Shown here: in pieces, positions 34,548 through 43,915 of the stretch
How positions within the stretch are numbered: the first letter of the stretch is position 1
How the letters are laid out: every line of letters starts with the position of its first letter
Assembly (NCBI GenBank): GCA_023423715.1
Contig: JAFAFC010000012.1
Span: forward strand, 1-64,000
Length of the DNA stretch: 64,000 nt
Source of the DNA: Bacteroidota bacterium
GTDB taxonomy: Bacteria; Bacteroidota; Bacteroidia; Flavobacteriales; Weeksellaceae
Direction: 5' to 3'
Translations under genes and position numbers: made by a program
Notes under the pieces: generated by a model
Seen by the model: only the letters and a program-made list of their open reading frames with translations
What the model was told of the DNA's origin: nothing
Database searches by the model: none

Positions 34548-35189
34548 CTACGGATATTCGAATCCAAACTGAAAAGCAACCAACTTATTTTTCCAAAAGG
34601 TATAGGTCGCCGAGTATGCAAGAAGATTATTCTTCGTAAGAATGTTTTCTTTCGAATTGGGATGGGTTTCAAAGTAGTAATACAGCTGAATTCCTTTTTT
34701 CGTACTGTCAATTGGAGCGTAGCATTTTCCAAGTTTTGAAATTAATTCTTCCTTGGAAATTCCTAATTTAATTCCATTGTTGGTTTGGATGATTCCGATA
34801 TTTTTTGAATCTAGTTTTTCGTTTTTAAGGTCTTTTTCTTCTACCAGAATCTTGGAAAATTGGTTTTTCGAATCGCCTTCAAATTGTGTTAGTGTAATTT
34901 TATTTCCAGTGGAACGATTCGTGAAAACATAATCGTTGTTTTGGTTTAATATTATTTTTTTGCCAAGTATTTTGTTTGCTGTTTCATGTTTTCTTAACTC
35001 AATTCCATTGATTGAAATGTCTGGACTTTCAATAAGACATTTTTTAATTTTCAATTTTTGGGTTGCGTCGTATTTTTCCTGTTCTATTTGATCAGGATTT
35101 GGCGGGAATTCTTGCGCTATTTTTTTTGAAGATTCTTTGCATCCGCAAAAAAACAAAAAGATTAGAATGAAAACGAGATTCAATTTCAT
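34548..35189 (-). CDS. Hypothetical lipoprotein
   Basis: 213 residues. Signal sequence KLNLVFILIFLFFCGC with a lipobox Cys near 17, so likely an outer-membrane or inner-membrane lipoprotein. The rest is a mixed alpha/beta domain with no motif recognised (IGIIQTNNGIKLGISKEELI looks like a short SmpA/BamE-like turn). It belongs to a same-strand row of envelope genes. Confidence 0.6.
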   Translation of the reverse strand: MKLNLVFILIFLFFCGCKESSKKIAQEFPPNPDQIEQEKYDATQKLKIKKCLIESPDISINGIELRKHETANKILGKKIILNQNNDYVFTNRSTGNKITLTQFEGDSKNQFSKILVEEKDLKNEKLDSKNIGIIQTNNGIKLGISKEELISKLGKCYAPIDSTKKGIQLYYYFETHPNSKENILTKNNLLAYSATYTFWKNKLVAFQFGFEYP

Positions 35190-35250
35190 GATTCAAGCAA
35201 TTTCAATGGAGTAGTAAATGTACAATTATTCTATAATCTTACTTTTGAAT

Positions 35251-36165
35251 CTAGTTTGAAATGTTCATTTTCAGATCTTTTCCGTCAATAAAGATCTTTT
35301 GATTGAAAAAGATTTTGTTTCCTAGCATTCCAGTCATTTTTGAAAACTTCATCAAGGCATATTGAGTTTTGGAATACCCTTCAACATACGTAATTTCCAT
35401 AAGTGGAATTTGCATCGAATTGAAACGAATATTTTCCTTGGTTTGGGTTGTATACGTTGTTAAAACGTTGCCCCAAGAATTTTCTTTTTCAATTGTTACG
35501 GGAGAATTGGGAAGTTTTAATGAATTCCAAACTTCTTTGTTGGTGAGTAATTCGTAGGCTGAAGTTCCCGAGTCGTAAATGAATTGTTCCTTTTTTTCTT
35601 TTAAAGTGGCTGGAATGATTAATTTTCGTTTTTTAAAGAAATATTCGAAGGTGTTTTTGGAGTCTAATTTTGGTTGATTTTTCAAATTCAATTCGACATA
35701 GTTTTCTTTGAAATTAAGATAGGTTAATCGATTTTCAAGAATATCAGAACCGATGGTTCCAATTATTTGAATGGAATCTTCTATTGATTTTGAACTGGTT
35801 TGAATGACTTGAAATTTATCTGATGAAATTAACGACTTCCCAATTTTAATTTGAGTTTTTACACGATTATTTTCAATCGAAATTCCTTTAATTTTTTGAA
35901 GAGAATTACTGTAAAATAGAGTAGATGGTGAACCCGTATCCAATTGCATAAAATAGATTTTCGAATTATTTTGAAACTGAACAGGAAGTAGTAAAGCGGT
36001 TTTGGATTGATCGGTCCAAATCATAGGAACTTTTCCACTTTCATTTTGAACGGTTAAATAATTGGCTTCAGGTGAAAATTTTTGGTTGAAATACAGATAC
36101 AGACCTGCAATGCTCACGACGATTAAAACTGAGATTGTAATAAGAATCTTTTTGATGATTTTCAT
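35251..36165 (-). CDS. Membrane-anchored two-lobed aspartic-protease-like protein
   Basis: 304 residues. One N-terminal membrane helix (about 5-26), then an extracytoplasmic domain with two aspartic protease-type motifs: Asp76 in LDTGSPS and Asp198 in YDSGTSA. Each is followed about 60-80 residues later by the hydrophobic-Gly element expected in each lobe (IIGTIGSDIL and MTGMLGNKIF). Retropepsin-like bacterial proteins usually have one such lobe; here both are in one chain, as in pepsins. Activity is inferred only. Neighbours are unknown lipoproteins and a membrane regulator. Confidence 0.6.
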   Translation of the reverse strand: MKIIKKILITISVLIVVSIAGLYLYFNQKFSPEANYLTVQNESGKVPMIWTDQSKTALLLPVQFQNNSKIYFMQLDTGSPSTLFYSNSLQKIKGISIENNRVKTQIKIGKSLISSDKFQVIQTSSKSIEDSIQIIGTIGSDILENRLTYLNFKENYVELNLKNQPKLDSKNTFEYFFKKRKLIIPATLKEKKEQFIYDSGTSAYELLTNKEVWNSLKLPNSPVTIEKENSWGNVLTTYTTQTKENIRFNSMQIPLMEITYVEGYSKTQYALMKFSKMTGMLGNKIFFNQKIFIDGKDLKMNISN

Positions 36166-36255
36166 AGGTTCGAAATTTTCATCAACATTCGAATAATTTC
36201 ACCAATAAAGAAGAAAATACGATACGACAAGATGCCGACAATTGCATGTCGTAAT

Positions 36256-36801
36256 TTACAAGAAATTGTTTTTCAATTGAATAGCTAATTTGCTGTTTTT
36301 GTTTAATAAAACCCCATTTGCAAGCGCTACAATGATTTTTAAACCTAATAAAATAAGTAGTGGAATGATAAAAAGCGGAAATTTTAGCGAAAAAAGCTTT
36401 TGAATAAAAGGACTTAAGAGCATGGAAAAGGAAACCAATAGAACGAGAACGATTTGGATTTCAATGATTTTCTTTCCAAGTGTTTTTACTTTTTGATCGG
36501 TCGTTTTCTGAATCAAAATTAGTGGAACTAGAATTCCACCAAAAGGAATAATAAGTCCGATTAAGGTTGAAATATTAATCCATTTTAGCCTTTCCAAATC
36601 GAAGGTTTCAGGTTGTTCTAAAAGATCATTAGGCTCTTTTTCTAAAGCTTCAGCGATGGATTTTAATGTAAATCCTTTTGGAATGCTTCCTGCTTCAATC
36701 CGCTGAATGGTCCGTAACGAAACACCAGCTTTAGAAGCGAGTTCCGATTGGGTGAGATGGTTTTCCTCTCGAAAACGTTGAACGTTGGATTTTGAATTCA
36801 T
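36256..36801 (-). CDS. XRE-family regulator fused to a DUF4870-like membrane domain
   Basis: 181 residues from ATG 36801; the frame continues upstream only to a TTG. N-terminal helix-turn-helix (LTQSELASKAGVSLRTIQRIE). The C-terminal half has three or four membrane helices (LIGLIIPFGGILVPLILIQK; VLVLLVSFSMLLSP), like the DUF4870 family. It is therefore a membrane-tethered DNA-binding protein, so promoter control may respond to envelope state. It lies 34 bp after the gene at 36836 on the same strand and next to a DUF1648 gene. Confidence 0.78.
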   Translation of the reverse strand: MNSKSNVQRFREENHLTQSELASKAGVSLRTIQRIEAGSIPKGFTLKSIAEALEKEPNDLLEQPETFDLERLKWINISTLIGLIIPFGGILVPLILIQKTTDQKVKTLGKKIIEIQIVLVLLVSFSMLLSPFIQKLFSLKFPLFIIPLLILLGLKIIVALANGVLLNKNSKLAIQLKNNFL

Positions 36802-36835
36802 GGATGTAGTAGAATGCGATGACAAAATTAAAAAA

Positions 36836-37435
36836 TTATCGAGTTTCGTCTTCTATTTGTTCCTTTAAACTTTTTTGGATGGCTCGATATTCAAAATAAG
36901 CGACAGAAAAATAATAGCCGGAAAATATCATGATAACGCCACCTTTGGAAAATTCTAATCCATCGTCAAGAGATTTATGTTTGACAAGTCCTGTCCATTC
37001 TAAAATGGATTCAACGATGGTAACAAGCATTAATACTCCGAAAAAAATGAAAAATTGTTGAATTTTTAATCGCGAAATTTGATCTTTATCTCTTTTGGTT
37101 AAATCAAAAAATAAATATCTACTGCTTATGAGTAACGCAATGAAGGTGTTTAAGAAAACGGTATTCCATTTGAATTTTGGCCAAAAATAGATAAAACTTA
37201 AAGCTAAAATTGCTCCTAAAAGTAATCGTCGATTTTTCAAAGGCATGTGAATGATCACTAAAATAGGAATCGCGAAGAACAAATCATAAACCAAAAGGAG
37301 GGCGTACGATGTTCCTGTCGCCTTCGAAAACGAATTCGGGAATAACGAAATGAAAATGTACTGGACGCCAAGTAAAACGAATGTTATCACGCTTTGGTAA
37401 CGGCTTATCCAGTTTTGGTTTTCTTGAATATGCAT
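36836..37435 (-). CDS. Hypothetical membrane protein
   Basis: 199 residues with five or six membrane helices and no recognised motif (SVITFVLLGVQYIFISLF; LLLGAILALSFIYFW; KSLDDGLEFSKGGVIMIFSG). Its start overlaps the stop of the DUF1648 gene by one base (TGATG), so the two are translated together. A link with the XRE membrane regulator downstream is suggested by spacing. Confidence 0.65.
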   Translation of the reverse strand: MHIQENQNWISRYQSVITFVLLGVQYIFISLFPNSFSKATGTSYALLLVYDLFFAIPILVIIHMPLKNRRLLLGAILALSFIYFWPKFKWNTVFLNTFIALLISSRYLFFDLTKRDKDQISRLKIQQFFIFFGVLMLVTIVESILEWTGLVKHKSLDDGLEFSKGGVIMIFSGYYFSVAYFEYRAIQKSLKEQIEDETR

Positions 37436-37953
37436 CAGCTACGAACTTCTTTATTTTTTCGAATGGACTGAAAAATATAGTAAATAACGGGAATAAAAAT
37501 GATCAACGGTAAAATCATAAAAGTCCAATTTTGTCCCGAGAAATCATCCTTTTTCGCTAGTTGAATCGTTTGATAATCAATAAAAATAAAGACGAAAAGA
37601 ATGGTGATTTTTAAAAATCGAAGCAAGCTTAATGCAATGGAATATTGCTTCTCGGCGTTTTCTTCTGTAATTTCTACTAAATAATTAAAATGATGCGGAA
37701 TCTTGCTCAAAGCTGAAAAACCAAGTAAAATAAATGTTCCGATGATTGGTAGGAGAAAGATGGTTTCGGAGCTTCCAAAAGCATCCGGTTCACCATTAAA
37801 ATTATAGTGTGTCGGAATAGCTGAGGGCAATGAACGAAAAGAAAAAATAATATACATCCAATATAAAAGAAGCAGTACAAAACTAAAAATTTCCCAAAAG
37901 TATTGGTTGTTGGAAAGTTTGATATTAATTTTTGGTTGGTTTTTCATTGCCAT
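37435..37953 (-). CDS. DUF1648 (SdpI N-terminal-like) membrane protein
   Basis: 172 residues, four membrane helices. The DUF1648 signature is LPSAIPTHYNFNGEPDAFGSSET, here read in two parts (LPSAIPTHYNFNG and EPDAFGS). In Bacillus the related SdpI protein gives immunity to a toxin and controls an autorepressor. The neighbouring XRE-DUF4870 regulator makes a comparable sensing unit conceivable, but this is inference. A second ATG two codons in is also possible as start. Confidence 0.82.
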   Translation of the reverse strand: MAMKNQPKINIKLSNNQYFWEIFSFVLLLLYWMYIIFSFRSLPSAIPTHYNFNGEPDAFGSSETIFLLPIIGTFILLGFSALSKIPHHFNYLVEITEENAEKQYSIALSLLRFLKITILFVFIFIDYQTIQLAKKDDFSGQNWTFMILPLIIFIPVIYYIFQSIRKNKEVRS

Positions 37954-37982
37954 TCGATTACGAATATAGAAAATTATTCGCT

Positions 37983-40298
37983 CTAAATACGGTTCACCGT
38001 TTCATTCACGCTCTTTTCTTTATATCCCGAATTGGAAACTTTTCCAAGATTGTATTTGATACCGAGGGAAACAGTTGGCGTATTTCCGTAAAAACTTCCT
38101 TTGGTGATAATCTTGTCGTAATTTAGTTTTTGGACAAAGTTATTTTGCTGGAAAATGTCGTTGTATCGTAAGGTGAAATCAAAATTTGAGATTGATTTGG
38201 TTAAGCCAAAATTCACTAGAAACATGGCGTTGTAATCGAAAATACCTTCTGTGCGATCCGTGATCCAAGAAGCGTCTATCAAGAAATTATATCCTTTTCC
38301 CAATTTTAGAGTATTGTTGGTGTACCAATACAGATACGGTGTTGATTTTTTTACTTGTGCTAATGAATCTTCGGTTTTGGAATAATTCACAGACAAACTA
38401 TTTTGTGAGCTCCATATTTTGTATTCAAAAGGAGCATCAAGTCCCAAACTAACACCCGATTCTTTATCAAAATTAAGAGAAGTGAATTTGGAAATGTTGC
38501 GATTTTCATCATAAACCAAATTGTACCCAATTGGATTTTTTCCTTGATAATACGACGCATTTACAGACCAATTTTTTAATTTAACATTGGCAGAAAGAGT
38601 GTTAGTATACGTTGGTAACAAATCGGGATTTCCGACATATTCTACGTACGGACTTCCGTATAAGCCTCCAGAGGCTAGATTTCCGTAATTCGGTCGAGAG
38701 ATTGTTTTGCTAAAACTCAACGTGTAGTTGTAATCTTTATTTGGTTTGTAAGTGATTTCCGCATTCGGAAACCAATCCACATAATTTCGTGAAATGGTTG
38801 TTTGATTTTTGATTTTGTCGAAGCCATCTGCAGAAGTGGTTTCCATTCTGATTCCTCCGCTAAAACTTAGTTTTTCCTTTTCACCTAAAAATTGCGCATA
38901 TGAAGCCCAATTGTGTTCTTTAAAAAAGTATTCGAAAATTTCTGGATTTGTTTTGGTTGCAAAATCGGTTCGGTTGTCCGTAATAGCTTCCGCTTTTGTA
39001 AAGCTTCCACCAAACTCTACAGTATAGTCGTTTTTAAGTTTTTTCTCAATGTCAACTCTTCCCGAATAGGCGTTGACACCATAATTTTGATTTCGAAACT
39101 GACTAAATTGATATCCTGAATTATCGACATCATTGTAGAAGTTGTAATCAACAATATTGCTTTCTCGAGTGAATTGAAGTCCTGTAAAAATGGACGCATC
39201 CAGTGATTTTAAAACCTTGTTATAGTTTAGTATCGAATTTACGGTTGCTCGATTTCGATCTTGTTGATTTAACGTTTTGATTTTTGATGTTTTTCCATTT
39301 TCCGAATAGTTTGTGATCGTGTTGTTATCGCCTTTGTCTGGACGTAAATTCGCATTTAAAATTAATGTTACATAATCACCATCGTCATTCAGTTCTTGAT
39401 ATAAATTGGCTCCAAAAACGAGTTGTGGACGCTTTGTAACCGAAGTAATAATGTAATCCGATTGAATGTTTTTTGTTGGAACCGAATACTCAAAACCGTT
39501 ACTTTCCCAATGATTTATTTGGTTGTAAGCAGCGTTTAGTTTCCATTCCGTTTTGTTTTTCTTTTGTTGAAAATTCGCCGAAAGGTTATTGCTAAAACGT
39601 TTGTTAAACGTCATGGTTTCCATAATACTGAATTTGGAACCTTCTTTTTTACTATTTTTTAGAATAATTTTGACAACCGCTTTGCCTTCTGCTTCGTATT
39701 TTGCTGATGGATTTCGGATGATTTCTACCGATTTGATGTCATCGACAGCAAGTGAGGTCAACATGCTGAAATCCACTTTTTGATTATCCAAATAAAGCAA
39801 AGGCGTTCCTTTGCCCATCATAGAAAGGCTTTCACCATTTTGGCTGAGCTGCAAAAACGGTAATTTGGAAAGCAAATCGGAAGTCGTTGCCACTTTATTC
39901 AAGCTAGAATTGGCAATGTCGATATTGATATTTCCTTTTTGAACTTGATACGTTTTCTTTTTGCCTGAAATTGTAATTTCCTGAATTGTCGTTTCCTTAT
40001 TTTTGAAGAGCACTTGGATATTTCGGTTTTCAGAAAGGAAAAAGGAGACTTCTTTTTGAACGGAATCACCCAATTCAATTTGCAAATAATAGGTTTGAGA
40101 GGGTAGGTTCTCAAAACTAAAAAGCCCTTCTTTAGATATGGTTGCCTTGACAATTTGGTTTTGCTGATCGTACAAGTAAACATCAGCATTGGAAATCAAT
40201 TGATGATTCGTGTTTTCTATTTTTCCTTGGATACGTAAGTCTTGTGCAAATATCAAGCTGCATAAAACTAGAGCGAGCAGGTAAAGGATTTTATTCAT
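37983..40298 (-). CDS. Outer-membrane beta-barrel receptor-like protein
   Basis: 771 residues with signal peptide (NKILYLLALVLCSLIFA). N-terminal carboxypeptidase-regulatory-like domain (IQGKIENTNHQLISNADVYL), then a plug-like region (VATTSDLLSKLPFLQLS; SLAVDDIKSVEIIRNPSAKY), then a barrel of many amphipathic strands. This is the TonB-dependent-receptor-like OMP_b-brl_3 group common in Flavobacteriia. It follows a GLPGLI-family gene and a lipoprotein gene, a frequent partnership. The cargo is not known. Confidence 0.88.
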   Translation of the reverse strand: MNKILYLLALVLCSLIFAQDLRIQGKIENTNHQLISNADVYLYDQQNQIVKATISKEGLFSFENLPSQTYYLQIELGDSVQKEVSFFLSENRNIQVLFKNKETTIQEITISGKKKTYQVQKGNINIDIANSSLNKVATTSDLLSKLPFLQLSQNGESLSMMGKGTPLLYLDNQKVDFSMLTSLAVDDIKSVEIIRNPSAKYEAEGKAVVKIILKNSKKEGSKFSIMETMTFNKRFSNNLSANFQQKKNKTEWKLNAAYNQINHWESNGFEYSVPTKNIQSDYIITSVTKRPQLVFGANLYQELNDDGDYVTLILNANLRPDKGDNNTITNYSENGKTSKIKTLNQQDRNRATVNSILNYNKVLKSLDASIFTGLQFTRESNIVDYNFYNDVDNSGYQFSQFRNQNYGVNAYSGRVDIEKKLKNDYTVEFGGSFTKAEAITDNRTDFATKTNPEIFEYFFKEHNWASYAQFLGEKEKLSFSGGIRMETTSADGFDKIKNQTTISRNYVDWFPNAEITYKPNKDYNYTLSFSKTISRPNYGNLASGGLYGSPYVEYVGNPDLLPTYTNTLSANVKLKNWSVNASYYQGKNPIGYNLVYDENRNISKFTSLNFDKESGVSLGLDAPFEYKIWSSQNSLSVNYSKTEDSLAQVKKSTPYLYWYTNNTLKLGKGYNFLIDASWITDRTEGIFDYNAMFLVNFGLTKSISNFDFTLRYNDIFQQNNFVQKLNYDKIITKGSFYGNTPTVSLGIKYNLGKVSNSGYKEKSVNETVNRI

Positions 40299-40378
40299 TG
40301 AATTTTGATTCCATTTTTGATTGGATAAATAACGACTTGTTTTACTGAAACGTATTTTAAGATTTAAAAATTTGCAAT

Positions 40379-40882
40379 TTAATTTTCATCCCAATATTTT
40401 ACCATTGTTATCTGGTTTATTTCTCGTTTTTCAGTTAGTGAAATTTTATAAAGTGCTTGTTTTTTCTTTTGTAATTGAATGTTTAATGCTTCTTTGTCAT
40501 TGCCATTTTCTCGTAAAGAATCCGTTGGAACTTCATTAACAAAATAGAAATCAGAATTTAAATGGAAATCCTGGTTTTTACTTGAAACGCACATAAGATT
40601 GTACAGATTTTCACAAAAAGCATTTCCGTCTTTGCTAAGCATTGCTGCAATGGCAACTTCAACTTCAGCACAATTTAATTGAATCTCTTGATTCGAAATC
40701 GTAAGATTTGTTGCGTAGAACGTTGTGATGCTATCGTTTTGCAAGGTTTTATCACACTCGCAAGGTTTTGCAAATGGATTTTGAAATCCGTCGTTCCCTT
40801 TGTCATTAGATTTTTTATCACAAGATAGAAGAAATGCGATACTTAATAAAACAGCAATCAAAAATTTGAGGTCGCATTTCAT
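40379..40882 (-). CDS. Hypothetical lipoprotein in the GLPGLI operon
   Basis: 167 residues; signal sequence LKFLIAVLLSIAFLLSCDKK with lipobox Cys. Several further cysteines (CECDKTL, NCAEVE, FCENLYNLMC) suggest disulfides. No family recognised. It starts one base after the GLPGLI gene stop and precedes the outer-membrane barrel gene, so the three form one unit. Confidence 0.65.
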   Translation of the reverse strand: MKCDLKFLIAVLLSIAFLLSCDKKSNDKGNDGFQNPFAKPCECDKTLQNDSITTFYATNLTISNQEIQLNCAEVEVAIAAMLSKDGNAFCENLYNLMCVSSKNQDFHLNSDFYFVNEVPTDSLRENGNDKEALNIQLQKKKQALYKISLTEKREINQITMVKYWDEN

Positions 40883-40883
40883 T

Positions 40884-41723
40884 TTATTCTTTGTATTTCA
40901 AAGCTTTGTCAATCTCGATAGGGTTATTGTACTTTCTTTTATCTGCTTGAATGGTTTTACGAACCTCGTCGAGATCTTTTACGCTTTTAATATCTCTACC
41001 ATAAGCAGAAAATGTATAATCTTCTCCTCTTGCAAGTTTTGTACGGATTTCCGAAAATGGGTTATCGTAGGCATTCCAAAGAATTTCATTGTACTTTTTA
41101 AAGGTAACAGGAATGGCTTTTTTACCAAAATTAGATTCTAAAAATCCACTTGTATCATATTCTTCGGGAAGTTTTTTGATCTCAATTAAGTTAAAGCTAA
41201 AATACTTTTTCTCGTCTTCGATTTGGAATATCAAACCTGGTAAACCTTGAAATTTAAACGGCCCTTGATTAATCGGAACATCTTTAGAGAACCAAGCGAT
41301 CCATTTTCTGCCTCCAAAATTGGTTGTTGCTTTTTGCAAGGTGAATTCCTTAAACTTTTTAGTATCTGGTAAAATATTCCAATTCATTTTATCTTCGCTA
41401 GGATAGGAGTAGTAATCGGTATCTACAAAAATATAGTTCTCGTTCGTACTGCTATTCAAATTCCGTTTTAACATAACGCTATTCGCCATTGACATACTAA
41501 CATTGGATTTTCCTGTCGCTTTTTTAGTTGAGTCCATTTTGTACAATTCTTGATAATAGAACTTGACGTTATTTGTATTCAGGTCTAAGAAAACGGTAGT
41601 TGTAAAGGCTTTGTTAGCAATACTATCACGAACGTATTTGTATTCGTAAATCGCTCTTGTGCTTTGTGCATTGAGTGAAATGATGATGAAAACAAATGCG
41701 AAAAGAAACGTTATTTTTTTCAT
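40884..41723 (-). CDS. GLPGLI-family protein
   Basis: 279 residues, signal peptide (ITFLFAFVFIIISLNA). The motif that names the family is present exactly (GLPGLIFQI near residue 164), preceded by WIAWFSKDVPINQGPFKF. The family is a Bacteroidota-specific secreted beta protein of unknown role, often next to carboxypeptidase-regulatory-like outer-membrane barrels, as here. Confidence 0.93.
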   Translation of the reverse strand: MKKITFLFAFVFIIISLNAQSTRAIYEYKYVRDSIANKAFTTTVFLDLNTNNVKFYYQELYKMDSTKKATGKSNVSMSMANSVMLKRNLNSSTNENYIFVDTDYYSYPSEDKMNWNILPDTKKFKEFTLQKATTNFGGRKWIAWFSKDVPINQGPFKFQGLPGLIFQIEDEKKYFSFNLIEIKKLPEEYDTSGFLESNFGKKAIPVTFKKYNEILWNAYDNPFSEIRTKLARGEDYTFSAYGRDIKSVKDLDEVRKTIQADKRKYNNPIEIDKALKYKE

Positions 41724-41843
41724 TAAATGCGGTTTTGGTTTGAAATTCTTGTTGTTCTAAATTAAATAAAAAATGAATTCAAAAACTATTTTTCTTACTG
41801 ATAGAGGATAAGGTCAATGTAGTTGTTTTGGGTTTGGAGTTCT

Positions 41844-42548
41844 TTAATAAGCAACACTTTGTTCAATGCTCGTTTTTTCTTGTACTTCACCAGGCTTTTG
41901 CAATTTCGCTAGGAAAGGTTCTGCTTTTGCGTAATCTTTAATCACTCGAATAGCTAGCAAAGCAAGCGGAATTCCCAATAGATAATTGAAAATACTAAAC
42001 GTAGTCGCTGTTAAAAGTTCATCAACAGTGTCAGCACTATTTGTAATCCGGAACGTTATATTTCCGAGGATATTATTGAAAATCCAAAAAGCCCACCACC
42101 AACCGACGATACTTGAATTTAGTTCGAAGTTTAGCTTAATGCCATTTTTTCTGTAAAGATCGATCGTTCTTTCGTACAATTCCTTCATGATTTTGTAGGG
42201 ACGGACAAGATTCATAAATGGTACAAACCAGCTTCCAGCAGCCCAATCATCCGAATATGAAAGGTTTTTGGCGCGTAAATGCAAATTGTAATAAGCACGA
42301 CGAAACCACATGATAAAAGTAACGACGGAAACGATATACGCAATAAGGTACATGATTCCGATAATTCCTTCACGTGTATCATTTGCATCGGCTTCCTCTG
42401 GAGTTAGTGCTCCAAAATCTGAGATTTGCGAAAGTAAATTGTACTGCAATCCGCTAGAAATTAATGAGATAATTTCCAGTCCTAGCATAATCCAGAGTAA
42501 GGTTAATGCATTTTTAGCTCTCTGTTCGTTTGGTCTTAGGTCTTTCAT
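41844..42548 (-). CDS. DUF4328 membrane protein
   Basis: 234 residues with four or five membrane helices. DUF4328 landmarks: FIMWFRRAYYNLHLRAKNL, WFVPFMNLVRPYKIMKELYE and GWWWAFWIFNNI. Function unknown. It is followed by a Gln/Glu/Ser-rich short tail. The gene starts 14 bp after the stop of the SecD-like protein gene, so they are probably co-transcribed. Confidence 0.85.
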   Translation of the reverse strand: MKDLRPNEQRAKNALTLLWIMLGLEIISLISSGLQYNLLSQISDFGALTPEEADANDTREGIIGIMYLIAYIVSVVTFIMWFRRAYYNLHLRAKNLSYSDDWAAGSWFVPFMNLVRPYKIMKELYERTIDLYRKNGIKLNFELNSSIVGWWWAFWIFNNILGNITFRITNSADTVDELLTATTFSIFNYLLGIPLALLAIRVIKDYAKAEPFLAKLQKPGEVQEKTSIEQSVAY

Positions 42549-42562
42549 GTTTTTTTAGTTGT

Positions 42563-43798
42563 TTATTTTGTAAGTTTTGAGATGATGGTGTCTATCTCGG
42601 TTTCTGTGAAATTTCCTGTAATATTAAGTTTTCCATTCGGAATTTCAGTTGAGATAACGGGTGCCCAAATAATCTCTTTATTAATGACAATCGCCAGTGG
42701 ATTTCCAATATTTGCTTTGCTTAAATCAGCTAATTTTTTAGTTCCGACTTCGCTTAATTCTAGTCGAATTTCATAACCTCCATAATCAGAAATTTCTTTT
42801 GAAACTCTGGAGACATCTTCTTTGGTGAGACTTGGATTTTGAGTCAATTCAAATTTATCTTCATTATAACCACTGCTTTTATAATTGGTGACTAAATAGA
42901 AGCCGTCTTTTCGATCAATTTTGGTGTATGATTTCTTGTCTTTTGCAGGATCTGCTTCACTCGGTTCATTGTCAGAACATTTTGCGGTGAAAAGTGGTTT
43001 TAACTTTGATTTTTCCAATATTGTTGTATTCGAAATAGAAGTTGGAGGGATAATCACCCCGCGATTATTTCGCTCTTCTTCATTTTTTAAGGCTCTTAAC
43101 CCTTTTGCTATCGCTTGGAATTCTTCAGTTGTAATTTTTTCGCGTTTTAAAAATTCTTTTGTTAAGCTCAATTGGTAGTCTTCACCATTTTTTACCATGG
43201 TCATTTGTAATGGCGGTAACAGAACTTCTGGTTTGTAAAGAATAAAGTAATCGGAATACTTTTTATTTATAGCATAAGTATAGCTAATGGCTTTGTACGG
43301 ATATTTGGAAGAGTAACGTATTACGTCTGGATTTTCTGGAAGCGTAATCGTTATCCAATTAAGTTTGGCGTCCAGTTTTTTAATGATGTATTCGTTTTCA
43401 AAACAATTGGGTGAATCATTAAACACGGGTTGAAGTTCCCCTGCCTCCTTTGTGTCGTTTGAAAACTGAATATGAGCCTTAGCTTGCGCTAAACCATCAA
43501 CATCAAGTATAAAACCTTCCGTAAGAGCTGGACCTTTTGCGTAAAGTTCAATAGGATTACTTTTTATTTTTTCTTCGATTATTTCGATGGTGTTTTTCTC
43601 AATTTCTTTCCATTTTCCGGTTTTGTATCCTCCAAAATAAAATAGATAAAATTGGTTGTTATCTAATAGGAAAAGCGACGAACTAGGAACATCAACGCCT
43701 CCGTCTCTCAGATTGTATTTTCCGGCAAATTGAGCATGGATTTGCGATGCAAAAAAGAGAAATACCAGATATAAAATGTTGTTTTTAGTACTATGCAT
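42563..43798 (-). CDS. Secreted protein with C-terminal SecD P1-head-like domain
   Basis: 411 residues with a signal peptide (ILYLVFLFFASQIHA). The C-terminal 120 residues match the SecD/SecF periplasmic head: LTKEDVSRVSKEISDYGG, YEIRLELSEVGTKKLADL, NPLAIVINKEIIWAPVIS and NITGNFTETEID. The SecD pore helices are absent, so this is a stand-alone copy of the head domain on a secreted protein. The N-terminal 150 residues are beta-rich and unknown. Its use outside SecDF is not established. Confidence 0.7.
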   Translation of the reverse strand: MHSTKNNILYLVFLFFASQIHAQFAGKYNLRDGGVDVPSSSLFLLDNNQFYLFYFGGYKTGKWKEIEKNTIEIIEEKIKSNPIELYAKGPALTEGFILDVDGLAQAKAHIQFSNDTKEAGELQPVFNDSPNCFENEYIIKKLDAKLNWITITLPENPDVIRYSSKYPYKAISYTYAINKKYSDYFILYKPEVLLPPLQMTMVKNGEDYQLSLTKEFLKREKITTEEFQAIAKGLRALKNEEERNNRGVIIPPTSISNTTILEKSKLKPLFTAKCSDNEPSEADPAKDKKSYTKIDRKDGFYLVTNYKSSGYNEDKFELTQNPSLTKEDVSRVSKEISDYGGYEIRLELSEVGTKKLADLSKANIGNPLAIVINKEIIWAPVISTEIPNGKLNITGNFTETEIDTIISKLTK

Positions 43799-43915
43799 TT
43801 TGTGTTTTAACTTAATAGTAAAGCTGATTGGTTTCAGTTTTAAATGTATGAATTCTACTCTTTAAATTAAAGCTAAATTTTTAGATATTTTAAAGGGAAA
43901 TGAATTCAGAAAATC

